The notes: generated from the sequence alone by a model not told the origin. Positions 17,181 through 26,025 are shown, numbered from the stretch's first letter. The stretch is DNA of 64,000 nt from Methylocaldum sp002005105 (GCF_051027545.1 NZ_CP194902.1:620001-684000), one strand, 5' to 3'. Translations and numbers: made by a program.

Positions 17181-18421
17181 AAAAAAACGGTGGACTAACG
17201 TGGGGACTATGGGTTTTTGTCATGTGCGCAATATCGGGAACGGCGGCTGCGGCCACCGAACCCGTGATCGTATCCACGGGGCCGGTGAGCATTTTCGACG
17301 AGATCAAGAACGGCTTCTATTCGCGGATCAACGTCCTGGCTTTCGGAATTTTCCAGGAACCGGAAATGAATTCGCGCCTGAATCCCAATAATATCCTGGA
17401 GATATCCACTTATCAGGCGTCGATCAACCCGCGCGTGGATCTCAACCTGGACTTCCGCCGGTTGGAACTGGGTATCAAACAACGCTTCATCTACCTGTGG
17501 CAGCGCTGGGAAGAAGGGTTCCCGGAGGGCGAAGAAGACAGCCTGGCGCAGTTCTACACGAACGAGTGGTTCGCCCGCTATCGGCTGATGGACGAGTTGT
17601 TCGTCTCCTACGGCCGCGAGAACCTTCAGTGGGGGCCGTCGGTGCTCCTGTCTTCGTCCAACCCGTTCAACAAGGAGAACGGGCGGAACAACCCGAGAGT
17701 GGAAGTTCCCGGACTCGGCTATGCGCGGGCCGTGTGGATACCGAATTCCACCTGGGCCGTTTCGTTCATCGCCAATACGGATGAAGGCCGGTTGGGACGG
17801 CAGCAGGGTTTCGGTCTCAACCAAGCGGGATTCGCCGACGGCTCGGCGCAAGGCCAGAACTTTCAGCCGGGTTATGCCTTCAAGATCGATTGGACCGGGG
17901 ACGGCAAGTACTTTTCCGTCATCCCTTCGTACCGGGAACACACCGGCTACCGGGTCGGCTTTTTCGGCGGCTGGAACGTGACCGACGCGCTGCTCCTCTA
18001 CGGAGAAGGCGCCCACGGCGATTACGGCGACTTCGAATTACTGGGAGGCGCCTCGTACACCTTCGAGGCCGGACCGACCGTCAACCTGGAATATTTCCAT
18101 AACGAAAACGGCTGCCTGCGGGATCGCATCGATCAATGTTTCCTTAGGGGCGAAATCGACTCCACCGATCCCATGTTTCGCCAAGACTACATGATGCTCC
18201 AGTATTCGGATACCGAGATCTGGAACGATTTCAACGTGAATTTCCGGGTGATCCACAATCTGAACGACCAGTCCGACCGCCTGATCGGCATCTTCGAATA
18301 CGAAGCCACCGACCATACGCTGTTGTACGTCATTGCCAACGGTTTCACGGGCTCTCGCGACAGCGAGTTCGGCAGCCTCTTGAATTATTCGTTCTTCGTG
18401 GGCGCCGCGTACACGTTCTAG
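17177..18421 (+). CDS. Outer-membrane beta-barrel protein, terminal step of the lipid export set
   Basis: A 414-aa protein with signal peptide (WGLWVFVMCAISGTAAAA) and alternating aromatic/polar strands ending in the C-terminal motif SFFVGAAYTF, with terminal Phe as expected for Bam-assembled barrels. It has no family name I can assign firmly. It is translationally coupled (ATGA) to the LolA-like gene. The inferred role is acceptor or outer-membrane insertion site for the lipid. Its TAG stop codon coincides with the left end of an interspersed repeat (18419-18575), so that insertion may have set the present C-terminus. Confidence 0.8.
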   Translation: MKKNGGLTWGLWVFVMCAISGTAAAATEPVIVSTGPVSIFDEIKNGFYSRINVLAFGIFQEPEMNSRLNPNNILEISTYQASINPRVDLNLDFRRLELGIKQRFIYLWQRWEEGFPEGEEDSLAQFYTNEWFARYRLMDELFVSYGRENLQWGPSVLLSSSNPFNKENGRNNPRVEVPGLGYARAVWIPNSTWAVSFIANTDEGRLGRQQGFGLNQAGFADGSAQGQNFQPGYAFKIDWTGDGKYFSVIPSYREHTGYRVGFFGGWNVTDALLLYGEGAHGDYGDFELLGGASYTFEAGPTVNLEYFHNENGCLRDRIDQCFLRGEIDSTDPMFRQDYMMLQYSDTEIWNDFNVNFRVIHNLNDQSDRLIGIFEYEATDHTLLYVIANGFTGSRDSEFGSLLNYSFFVGAAYTF

Positions 18422-18575
18422 CGCGTTTTTCATTACGGTCTAGCGGCGTGGGTTGGGAAGGTTGCAGGTCGGCAATCCTTTGCCGACAAAGCCTCTCACC
18501 GATCCAGGGCGTCGGCAAAGGATTGCCGACCTATCACACCCGTGGGGGCGCTACACGAAAGAGGAAAATTCTCTA
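18419..18575 (+). repeat. GTAGGTCGGCAA-family inverted-repeat element (compact copy)
   Basis: It starts TAGCGCGTTTTTCAT and ends GGAAAATTCTCTA, roughly inverted ends. Inside, a perfect 22-bp inverted repeat (18466-18487 and 18511-18532) begins AGGTCGGCAATCC. Related copies lie near 28140, 39967, 47090, 55882 and 60550. It covers much of the gap before the glycosyltransferase. Confidence 0.75.
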
Positions 18576-18788
18576 GCGTCGCGGCGACAACCCCGGTGCA
18601 GCGGTGTCGGGAGCCCTGACGGCGTTCCATCGGCCTGTTCCGAGGCAGGGATATGCCTGGAGACAGCGGACGATCGAACGAACCAGTCGCGTTCGCGCTG
18701 GAGCGGCGATGTTGGAATGATCTGTGCGTTTACATGAAGTACCGGCTGAATAGAAGAATCAGCAATTTCCCAGGGAGGAGACTTTCCA

Positions 18789-20183
18789 ATGAATTCCAAG
18801 CCTGCGTTTGCCTTCGTCACAATCGGCAATGGCTCCTATCTCGGCTCCACCGTACGCGACATCACCCTTGCCAATGCTCTGCATAGACGGGGTTTCAAAG
18901 TGGCCGTTTATTGGATGCTGGAATGCAACCCGGACCTCGTGGCCGACGGAATCCAGCAAAGGATGCTCTGCCGGGCAACCCGCTATCAGTTTCGACGACC
19001 GTCCGAGTTTCTGGACAGAATCATAGGCTCGCTCCTGTACCTAATTCCGCTCAGATTACGAGTTCGACTTGCCCAGAACTTCCCCGGCTTTATCGATAGA
19101 CTGCTGGTGAACCTCATCGGGTCTCTTTATGAAACGCCGAATCCAGATCGTTTCCTCGTCAAGCGGCTGCTCAAATATCTTGCCCTGGACGAAGTCGACC
19201 ATCTCATGATGAGCTTCGGCTCGATCGGACCTCTCGCTCTGGCGGCGAAGAAAAACGGTACTCATCCCTTTGACTACCTATTGACCTTTCAAGGAGACGA
19301 GGACTTTGCCAAGTACGCGCGGCGGGCCGGTTTGTTTGCAGAATATCGCGAGCGGCTGAACGAGGTCACTCAAGGTTCGCCCTGGCCTGCCATAGTGATC
19401 AGCCAGGATTATCGCAATCGCATTGTAGACGAGATGGCTCTCGATCCGGAGCGGTTGCGGGTTATCTATAACGGCGTCGATCTCCCGGAATCGACCGAAA
19501 AACCTCCTCTTTCGATTCTCAAAACCGCGTTTCCGAATCTCCTTAAAGGAATTTCGATCGTTTCGTACATCGGACGCCAGGAGGTTGAAAAAGGCATCGA
19601 TCTTTTGCTTTACGCAGCCAAACTCCTCGACGTCCGCCGAATTCCCATGCAACTGGTCATTTGCGGTGCCACGGCTAAAGGCCGAGCGTATAAGAAAATA
19701 ATCGCGGAGCTCGCCGACTATCTCGGCATAGTCGTCCACCATGCCGGCACTGTTTCGCCCGAGGTTCGCAATGCGCTTTACGCACATAGCCGGTGTGTGG
19801 TGTATCCGTCAGTCTATCGAGAACCTTTCGGCTTGGTTGCCGTCGAGGCCATGAGCTATGGAACACCGGTGCTGGTTCCCGATTACGGCGGGATCACCGA
19901 GGTGATTCGGCACGGCGAAAAGGCGGGCGGTTTGACCTTCAAAACCTGGAACAGCGAGGACCTGGCCCAACAGCTCGAGCGCCTGCTCACCGATGAGATG
20001 CTGCACAGGAAACTGACCGAGAACACTCGGGCGATCGCAGCAAGGTTTAGCGCTGAAGAAATGGCGGACGCCGTCTTGGCGCATATTGGCGTTGATACGC
20101 GCGAATACGGCGACGATGGCTTCCTTCCCGAACGCAGTCGCAAACCTCGTGCGATCGAGGGCGCGCATCACATTCCGGGTTAA
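18789..20183 (+). CDS. GT4-family glycosyltransferase
   Basis: A 464-aa two-domain glycosyltransferase. The N-terminal acceptor domain begins FAFVTIGNGSYLGSTVRD. The C-terminal nucleotide-sugar domain has VISYIGRQEVEKGIDLL-type start residues near 257 and the E-x7-E motif EPFGLVAVEAMSYGTPVL at about 345. GGGAGGAG precedes the ATG by 9 nt. It follows the lipid export operon on the same strand after a 370-bp gap holding a repeat, so glycosylation of the lipid product is plausible but inferred. No membrane segment is evident. Confidence 0.88.
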   Translation: MNSKPAFAFVTIGNGSYLGSTVRDITLANALHRRGFKVAVYWMLECNPDLVADGIQQRMLCRATRYQFRRPSEFLDRIIGSLLYLIPLRLRVRLAQNFPGFIDRLLVNLIGSLYETPNPDRFLVKRLLKYLALDEVDHLMMSFGSIGPLALAAKKNGTHPFDYLLTFQGDEDFAKYARRAGLFAEYRERLNEVTQGSPWPAIVISQDYRNRIVDEMALDPERLRVIYNGVDLPESTEKPPLSILKTAFPNLLKGISIVSYIGRQEVEKGIDLLLYAAKLLDVRRIPMQLVICGATAKGRAYKKIIAELADYLGIVVHHAGTVSPEVRNALYAHSRCVVYPSVYREPFGLVAVEAMSYGTPVLVPDYGGITEVIRHGEKAGGLTFKTWNSEDLAQQLERLLTDEMLHRKLTENTRAIAARFSAEEMADAVLAHIGVDTREYGDDGFLPERSRKPRAIEGAHHIPG

Positions 20184-20200
20184 TGTTTCTTAATGCAATC

Positions 20201-20250
20201 AGGAATCGCCCAATCGAATTCATCGGCAAATCGATAACGAAGCACGAAGT
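20201..20250 (+). repeat. Degenerate leader repeat upstream of paralogue 1
   Basis: AGGAATCGCCCAATCGAATT continues into a sequence similar to 23374-23430 (the start of the sulfotransferase gene) and 21791-21850. It shows that the duplicated unit includes a short piece of the sulfotransferase-type 5' end. Confidence 0.5.
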
Positions 20251-20309
20251 TCACGGGATATCTCCAGTTGGCCATGGAGTTGGCTCATATCTTTACACGG
20301 AGGTGTGCA

Positions 20310-21698
20310 ATGAAGGATTCGTTCCGCAAGCTTGTGACGATATCAGGAGTGATGGGAAGCGGCCTGCTCGGGTTGCTTCCCGGCGAAAGTTTTGCCCAGG
20401 GGGACCTGGCCCGAGGCCAGGAGGTTCCCCTGACGGAATGCTCGGGCTGGATAATGGAGAACAGTACAGCACCGGCCATAGAAAGTAACGCCGTGTACTG
20501 GTTCGTCCAGGGGCTCCCGGCATATCCACCGGGCGGACACTTCCGGTTCCGTACCGGGTTCCCTCGAGCGCGCTATATGTCCTGGCAGAACCACGATTTC
20601 CTGGGGTTTTCGACGGCACTGCTGGCCGACACCGACATCGTCCCCGACCGCGGCGAAAACCCGTTCCTCCCGAATACGCCGTACGTCCCGGAAAGCGCTT
20701 ACACCGTCGATCTACTGGATGTGCCTCCCGAGGCACGGCCGCCTAAGCCGCCGAGGCCGGCGAATATCCTCTACGGCGGCTATCGTTACGATGGGGGCAC
20801 GACGGAATACAACTCCGTAGCCTACCGGGTGTACCTGCCCGATCCGGGCACGGATTCGCTCGGCGGCATTCCTCAGCCGGATTTCTATTTCGTCGTCGAT
20901 GACCCTGCAAAGACCAGCCTGGAAGGCATTCACGAGATGTGCGAGACAATGCGGAAGATCCAGGACGCAGAAAAGCAAGCGCTTATCGCAGTAGCTCAAA
21001 CCACCGAGTCTCTGGCGACAAGGCAGGATAGGCCGCTTTCAAATATTGCGAAGGAAGAAATTGGCCAGCGCGTGATCGACGGCCCATCCGCAGCAGGGGG
21101 CATACCGAGTCCCTCCGCCTCCGATTTCAACAATGATCTGGCCCGCTACCGCGTGGTGACACCGCGTCCGAACGGCCAGGGCGTTTACTACAACGCCCAG
21201 ACCGGCTATCTCCAGGTGTTCTTGAGCGCCTCGCGCGGCGAGGTGACGGTGATGCGCTTCAGGGCGCCCAGCTTCCCCGACACCCAGGGTCTCCAGGGTA
21301 TTGCGGACGATATTTCCGGCAACGAGCAGCTCCGCTATTGGTCTCTGTGCATGCACGATGCCACGGCCGGGCTGCCTACCACGGGCTGCTTGTACGATGC
21401 CCAAACGGCGCAAGATGGCGATGGCTATGTGACGGTCGCCTTCTCCAATCCGGAGAGCCGGCCCGCCAACGCGACCAACTGGTTGCCCGTCGCTAGCGGC
21501 CCCATACCGGCGTTGATCCTGCGCCACATGCAGCCAAACCCGGCGTTTACCGAGGCGCTGCTCTACTATGCCGGCACCAACAACGACCCCGCCGCCATTA
21601 CGGCGCACATGGGAGAGTACTTTCCGCTCGTCACGACATGCACCAAGGCCGAGTTTGAGCGGGATCGCTGCGGGCTGGCGCCGCAAGGTACGCGGTGA
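20310..21698 (+). CDS. Secreted protein of unknown function, paralogue 1
   Basis: 462 aa from the ATG at 20310, chosen because GGAGGT lies 5 nt upstream and a signal peptide follows directly (KLVTISGVMGSGLLGLLPGESFAQ). I do not recognise a family. Visible motifs are FPRARYMSWQNHDFLGFSTA, DIVPDRGENPFLPNTPYV, a Pro-rich ARPPKPPRPANILYGGYRY and a C-terminal region with CTKAEFERDRCG. No lipobox. The next gene is nearly identical over most of its length. The surrounding glycosyltransferase and sulfotransferase suggest a link to the lipid cluster. Confidence 0.8.
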   Translation: MKDSFRKLVTISGVMGSGLLGLLPGESFAQGDLARGQEVPLTECSGWIMENSTAPAIESNAVYWFVQGLPAYPPGGHFRFRTGFPRARYMSWQNHDFLGFSTALLADTDIVPDRGENPFLPNTPYVPESAYTVDLLDVPPEARPPKPPRPANILYGGYRYDGGTTEYNSVAYRVYLPDPGTDSLGGIPQPDFYFVVDDPAKTSLEGIHEMCETMRKIQDAEKQALIAVAQTTESLATRQDRPLSNIAKEEIGQRVIDGPSAAGGIPSPSASDFNNDLARYRVVTPRPNGQGVYYNAQTGYLQVFLSASRGEVTVMRFRAPSFPDTQGLQGIADDISGNEQLRYWSLCMHDATAGLPTTGCLYDAQTAQDGDGYVTVAFSNPESRPANATNWLPVASGPIPALILRHMQPNPAFTEALLYYAGTNNDPAAITAHMGEYFPLVTTCTKAEFERDRCGLAPQGTR

Positions 21699-21790
21699 TG
21701 AGGAGCGATGCCGTTGACGCGCGGCACGGACGAAGCGGCGTTTCGAAGAACCGCTTCGCTCCTTAGTCATTTCCTTGGGGCTTACACCGG

Positions 21791-21850
21791 AAAGAACCAC
21801 TCAAATGGAATTGTCAGCAAATACAGTAGATGGCAAAGCACAAAGCTCGG
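21791..21850 (+). repeat. Degenerate copy of the sulfotransferase 5' end upstream of paralogue 2
   Basis: AAGAACCACTCAAATGGAAT here parallels AGGAATCGCCCAAATGGATT at the sulfotransferase start. The translated similarity is MELSANTVDGKAQS versus MDLSTNTTDSKTRS. It is open in frame into paralogue 2 but lacks that gene's ribosome site, so it is read as a repeat or remnant. Confidence 0.6.
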
Positions 21851-21903
21851 GGGATGTCTTCGACTGGCCAAGGATTGGCCCATTGCCTTTAAGGAGGTGT
21901 GCA

Positions 21904-23286
21904 ATGAAGGATTCGTTCCGCAAGCTTGTGACGATATCAGGAGTGATGGGAAGCGGCCTGCTCGGGTTGCTTCCCGGCGAAAGTTTTGCCCAGGAGGACC
22001 TGGTCCGAGGCCAGGAGGTTCCCCTCACGGAATGCGCGGGCTGGTTGATTCAGAGCAGTACTGCACCGGCCATAGAAAGTAACGCCGTGTACTGGTTCTT
22101 GCAGGCGCTCCCGGCATATCCACCCGGTGGGCACTTCCGGTTCCGTACCGGGTTCCCTCGAGCGCGCTATATGTCCTGGCAGAACCACGATTTCTTGGGG
22201 TTTTCGACGGCACTGCTGGCCGACACCGACATCGTCCCCGACCGCGGCGAAAACCCGTTCCTCCCGAATACGCCGTACGTCCCGGAAAGCGCTTACACCG
22301 TCGATCTACTGGACGTGCCGCCCGAAGCTCGGCCGCCTAAGCCGCCGAGGCCGGCGAATATCCTCTACGGCGGCTATCGTTACGATGGGGGCACGACGGA
22401 ATACAACTCCGTAGCCTACCGGGTGTACCTGCCCGATCCGGGCACGGATTCGCTCGGCGGCATTCCTCAGCCGGATTTCTATTTCGTCGTCGATGACCCT
22501 GCAAAGACCAGCCTGGAAGGCATTCACGGGATGTGCGAGAAAATGCGGAAGATCCAGGACGCAGAAAAGCGAGCGCTCATCAGATTAGTAGAAAGCGCCG
22601 AGTCGCCGGAAGAAACGCGGGAAACACAAATCTTACCCGCCGAGAGGGACGAGCCTCGACTCCGCGTGATCGACGGCCCATCCGCAGCAGGGGGCATACC
22701 GAGTCCCTCCGCCTCCGATTTCAACAACGGTCTGGCGCGTTATCGGGCCGTGACGCCGCAGCCAAGCGGCCGGGGCACCTACTACAACGCTCAGACCGGG
22801 TATCTATTGGTGTTTTTGAGTCCCTCGCGCGGCGAGGTGACGGTGATGCGCTTCAGGGCGCCCAGCTTCCCCGACACCCAGGGTCTCCAGGGTATTGCGG
22901 ACGATATTTCCGGCAACGAGCAGCTCCGCTATTGGTCTCTGTGCATGCACAATACTTCGAGCTTATGGACTACTAACGGCTGCTTGTACGATGCCCAAAC
23001 GGCGCAAGATGGCGATGGCTATGTGACGTTCGCCTTCTCCAATCCGGAGAACCGGCCCGCCAACGCAGACAACTGGTTACCTACGACCGATACCATACCG
23101 GCGTTGATCCTGCGCCACATGCAGCCAAACCCGGCGTTTACCGAGGCGCTGCTCTACTATGCCGGCACCAACAACGACCCCGCCGCCATTACGGCGCACA
23201 TGGGAGAGTACTTTCCGCTCGTCACGACATGCACCAAGGCCGAGTTTGAGCGGGATCGCTGCGGATCGGTCGCAGGTGCGCAATGA
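21904..23286 (+). CDS. Secreted protein of unknown function, paralogue 2 (tandem duplicate)
   Basis: 460 aa from ATG 21904, with AAGGAGGT 6-8 nt upstream and a signal peptide identical to that of paralogue 1. The first ~225 codons match the neighbour almost base for base. Divergence is confined to a patch at residues ~225-248 (RLVESAESPEETRETQ in place of AVAQTTESLATRQDR) and short patches near the C-terminus (NTSSLWTTNG versus DATAGLPTTG). This points to recent duplication or gene conversion with local diversification. Longer in-frame starts upstream would include a copy of the sulfotransferase 5' end and are rejected. Confidence 0.8.
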   Translation: MKDSFRKLVTISGVMGSGLLGLLPGESFAQEDLVRGQEVPLTECAGWLIQSSTAPAIESNAVYWFLQALPAYPPGGHFRFRTGFPRARYMSWQNHDFLGFSTALLADTDIVPDRGENPFLPNTPYVPESAYTVDLLDVPPEARPPKPPRPANILYGGYRYDGGTTEYNSVAYRVYLPDPGTDSLGGIPQPDFYFVVDDPAKTSLEGIHGMCEKMRKIQDAEKRALIRLVESAESPEETRETQILPAERDEPRLRVIDGPSAAGGIPSPSASDFNNGLARYRAVTPQPSGRGTYYNAQTGYLLVFLSPSRGEVTVMRFRAPSFPDTQGLQGIADDISGNEQLRYWSLCMHNTSSLWTTNGCLYDAQTAQDGDGYVTFAFSNPENRPANADNWLPTTDTIPALILRHMQPNPAFTEALLYYAGTNNDPAAITAHMGEYFPLVTTCTKAEFERDRCGSVAGAQ

Positions 23287-23388
23287 GGCAGTCCCGATGC
23301 CGACTTTTCGTGCCGTAGTGAACGCTTCGCGTCGCAGAGGAAACGCCTCGCTGTCACTCATTTAAACCTTACAGAAGGAATCGCCCAA

Positions 23389-24567
23389 ATGGATTTGTCC
23401 ACGAATACAACCGATAGCAAGACACGGAGCGAAAAGAAGTCGTATGCCAAAATCTGGCTCGGGGGCAATTTTCTCGGCTGGCTAAGAATGTTGGCACACA
23501 ACAGATTTGACGTTGGGGTGCGACGCATACCCCGGATTGTGGCCATGACATTCGTCATATTGCTGGGCTGCTTGAGCCACGGTCTGCAAGAGCTGATATG
23601 GAACCGTCGGGTACGCAGAACGGAAATCAAGCAAGCGCCCTTGTTCATCATCGGACATTGGCGTTCCGGCACCACGTGGCTCCACGAGCTTCTCGCCCTG
23701 GACGACCGTTTCACCTATCCAACCACTTACGTGTGCTTCAACCCTAACCGCTTTCTGCTCACGGAGCGGTTCGATGCGCACTGGCTCGGTTTCCTGTTCA
23801 AGGCTCTATTACCGGAGCAGCGGCCGTTCGACAACATGGCCATGGGTTGGGAACGTCCCCAGGAAGACGAGTTTGCGCTGTGCAATCTCGGACTGCCCTC
23901 CCCTTACCAGAAGATCGCCTTTCCCAATCGCAATCCCTGCCCCGAATATTTCAGTCTGGAAGACGTCCCGTCGCGGGAGCTGCAGCGCTGGAAAGACGGC
24001 TTCGTAAAATTTCTCAAGCAGCTGACGATACGCAACCCCAAACGTATCCTGTTGAAATCCCCCACCCACACTTATCGAATCAAGGTCTTGCTCGAGCTGT
24101 TTCCGGATGCACAGTTCGTTCATATCGTGCGCGACCCTTACACCCTGTTTCTCTCGACGATGCATTTGTGGAAATCCTTGTACGAGGCTCAGGGCCTGCA
24201 AGAACCGAAATACGACGATCTGGAAGACTATGTGTTCGAAAATTTCTTGCATATGTTCCAGAAGATCAAGGAAGCACGCCCGCTGCTCCACGCCCCCCGC
24301 TTCCATGAACTGCGATACGAGGACCTCGTGCAAGATCCGGTCGGGCAACTCCGTAAGCTGTATGACCAGCTGGAACTAAGCGATTTCGAGCGAATGCTTC
24401 CCAAATTGAAGCAGTACCTAGAAGAGACGAACGATTATCGTACCAATCGCTACGACCTCACCCCGGAACTGAGGGAGGAAATTACTCGACGCTGGGGGCA
24501 GGTAATAGAACGCTATGGGTATGCGAGCGGACTGGGCACCCCTATGCGCAGGAATGATGCGGCTTAG
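23389..24567 (+). CDS. Sulfotransferase family protein (membrane-anchored)
   Basis: A 392-aa PAPS-dependent sulfotransferase. The 5'-phosphosulfate loop is FIIGHWRSGTTWLHELL at about residue 85-100, and the 3'-phosphate site is in HIVRDPYTLFLSTMHLWKS near 244. A hydrophobic stretch before the loop (IVAMTFVILLGCLSHGL) suggests membrane association, fitting a lipid acceptor. AAGGAA lies 9 nt before the ATG. It follows the duplicated secreted proteins on the same strand and is followed within 20 bp by a 150-bp repeat. Sulfation of the cluster's glycolipid is an inference. Confidence 0.88.
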   Translation: MDLSTNTTDSKTRSEKKSYAKIWLGGNFLGWLRMLAHNRFDVGVRRIPRIVAMTFVILLGCLSHGLQELIWNRRVRRTEIKQAPLFIIGHWRSGTTWLHELLALDDRFTYPTTYVCFNPNRFLLTERFDAHWLGFLFKALLPEQRPFDNMAMGWERPQEDEFALCNLGLPSPYQKIAFPNRNPCPEYFSLEDVPSRELQRWKDGFVKFLKQLTIRNPKRILLKSPTHTYRIKVLLELFPDAQFVHIVRDPYTLFLSTMHLWKSLYEAQGLQEPKYDDLEDYVFENFLHMFQKIKEARPLLHAPRFHELRYEDLVQDPVGQLRKLYDQLELSDFERMLPKLKQYLEETNDYRTNRYDLTPELREEITRRWGQVIERYGYASGLGTPMRRNDAA

Positions 24568-24583
24568 GTTGAGGAGGCTCCGA

Positions 24584-24734
24584 TTATTAACCCGGCCTAT
24601 AAATATAGGCCGGGTTAATCCGGGGCAAGGATGCCCCGGCGCGGCGACAAGCCGCGTGAGCCCAGGCCGGGCGTGTACCGGGCCTGGGCGGCGGCCCGAA
24701 ATACCAGGAGGGTATTTACGGGCCTGATTAATAA
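24584..24734 (+). repeat. 150-bp MITE-like element, copy 2
   Basis: Same element as at 1549-1698, with the same TTATTAA/TTAATAA ends, 16-bp hairpin and GC-rich body and only a few differences. It lies 16 bp after the sulfotransferase stop, between that gene and the methyltransferase. Confidence 0.85.
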
Positions 24735-24971
24735 CTTATTGCCGTTCCGCAAAACGGGTGGATCGCACCGAAAGGCAGCGTAGACAAATGGCTGGCGATG
24801 GAAACGGCCAACGATGCCGCCATGGAGAAGTTTCATTTCGGAATTGTCATCGGCATTTCTGCGAATGTTTCGGGACGCATGACGAAAGACTATCCGTTAT
24901 GTCCGGACATCCGTTTGATGGTGGCAATTCCGGTGAAAACACAGTGGTTTGAAACAATTGGAGGAATAATC
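24735..24971 (+). pseudogene. Possible gene remnant between the MITE and the methyltransferase
   Basis: An open frame runs from the element's terminal TAA into the methyltransferase frame, and part of it reads like real protein (IAVPQNGWIAPKGSVDKWLA). It has no ribosome site at any internal ATG that beats the one at 24972. It may be the tail of a gene whose front was lost, or chance coding. Low confidence. Confidence 0.25.
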
Positions 24972-25715
24972 ATGAACAGCTTTTCGCAACGCTCCAATCT
25001 CAGCGAGCTCCTCGACGACCCAACGCTCGGCGGTGATGATCTGATCAAAAACCTAGAGGATATCGCCAGGGTCAACCGCTGGCTGGGCGGAGAAAAAGCG
25101 TTGGTTTCGGCCATCGCACCGTTACTTGAACAGCATGATTTCGGCCGTCCGATAGAAGTTGTTGATCTGGGTTGCGGTAGCGGCGATCTTCCCAGAGCAG
25201 TCGTCAAATGGTGTCGAAGGAAAAACATCCCGGTTTCAGTAACCGCCGTCGATATAAACGACTCGATTATTCGGTATGCGACTTCGCAATCGAAAGATTT
25301 TCCGGAGATACGCTTTGAAAAGATAGATGTTTTTTCGGACGAGTTTAAAAAAAGGCGGTTTGACATCGTCGTGATGAGCTTGTTTCTTCACCATTTCGAC
25401 AACCGAAAGGCAGAAGAATTGTTGAAGAATTCTTACGAGCAGTGCAGGTTGGCAGTTGTGGTCAACGACCTGCACAGAAGTCCTGTTGCTTATCATCTTT
25501 TTGAATTGTTCGCCTTTGTTACAGCCTCATCCACCATTACCCGTCACGATGGATTAATCTCCATCCTGCGGGGATTCCGGAAAAAGGACCTGGAGAGGCT
25601 GACAGACGAATTTTCTGAGGCAAAGAGGAATATTAAATGGAAATGGGCATTTCGTTGGCAACTGGCATTAGAAAAAGAAATTCCCGCAACCGAAAGAGTA
25701 TATAAAACGAAATAA
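24972..25715 (+). CDS. Class I SAM-dependent methyltransferase
   Basis: 247 aa from ATG 24972, preceded by GGAGGA at 6 nt spacing. SAM motif I is VVDLGCGSGDLPRAV near residue 60, the acidic motif II residue is in TAVDINDSI, and motif IV is in FDIVVMSLFLHHF. The segment NDLHRSPVAYHLFELF...RHDGLISILRGFR is of a kind I associate with methyltransferases found beside type III PKS genes. O- or C-methylation of the phenolic or pyrone head group is the likely role but is not shown. Longer in-frame starts upstream lack a ribosome site. Confidence 0.85.
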   Translation: MNSFSQRSNLSELLDDPTLGGDDLIKNLEDIARVNRWLGGEKALVSAIAPLLEQHDFGRPIEVVDLGCGSGDLPRAVVKWCRRKNIPVSVTAVDINDSIIRYATSQSKDFPEIRFEKIDVFSDEFKKRRFDIVVMSLFLHHFDNRKAEELLKNSYEQCRLAVVVNDLHRSPVAYHLFELFAFVTASSTITRHDGLISILRGFRKKDLERLTDEFSEAKRNIKWKWAFRWQLALEKEIPATERVYKTK

Positions 25716-25894
25716 AAACCCGAATTATCGCAACTTTAATAGTACTGCCTGAACTTGCACCGTCCACTGCATAGACATCGAATATACAAAGAGCTTTCAT
25801 GGGCTAAAAAATAATTCATTAATATTAGACTCCCGGCGTTTTTCAGTTAATCAAAACTCGCTGAGAGCCGGCATTTTATTCCATTCGGCTTTCG

Positions 25895-25972
25895 ATAGGG
25901 TGGGTTACGGCGCACGCAAAGCGCGGTGATCGGCGGTCAATCAGTGCTGATGTGCGCCTAACCCACCCTACG
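25895..25972. repeat. GTGGGTTA palindromic repeat
   Basis: GATAGGGTGGGTTA opens and TAACCCACCCTACG closes a large inverted repeat, followed by CTTATCGAAAGCGATTTGGA. A similar unit with the same right flank lies at about 38881-38998. Confidence 0.7.
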
Positions 25973-26025
25973 AAAGCAAGTCCTTATCGAAAGCGATTTG
26001 GAATTAGCCTTTCAAGCAAATAACA

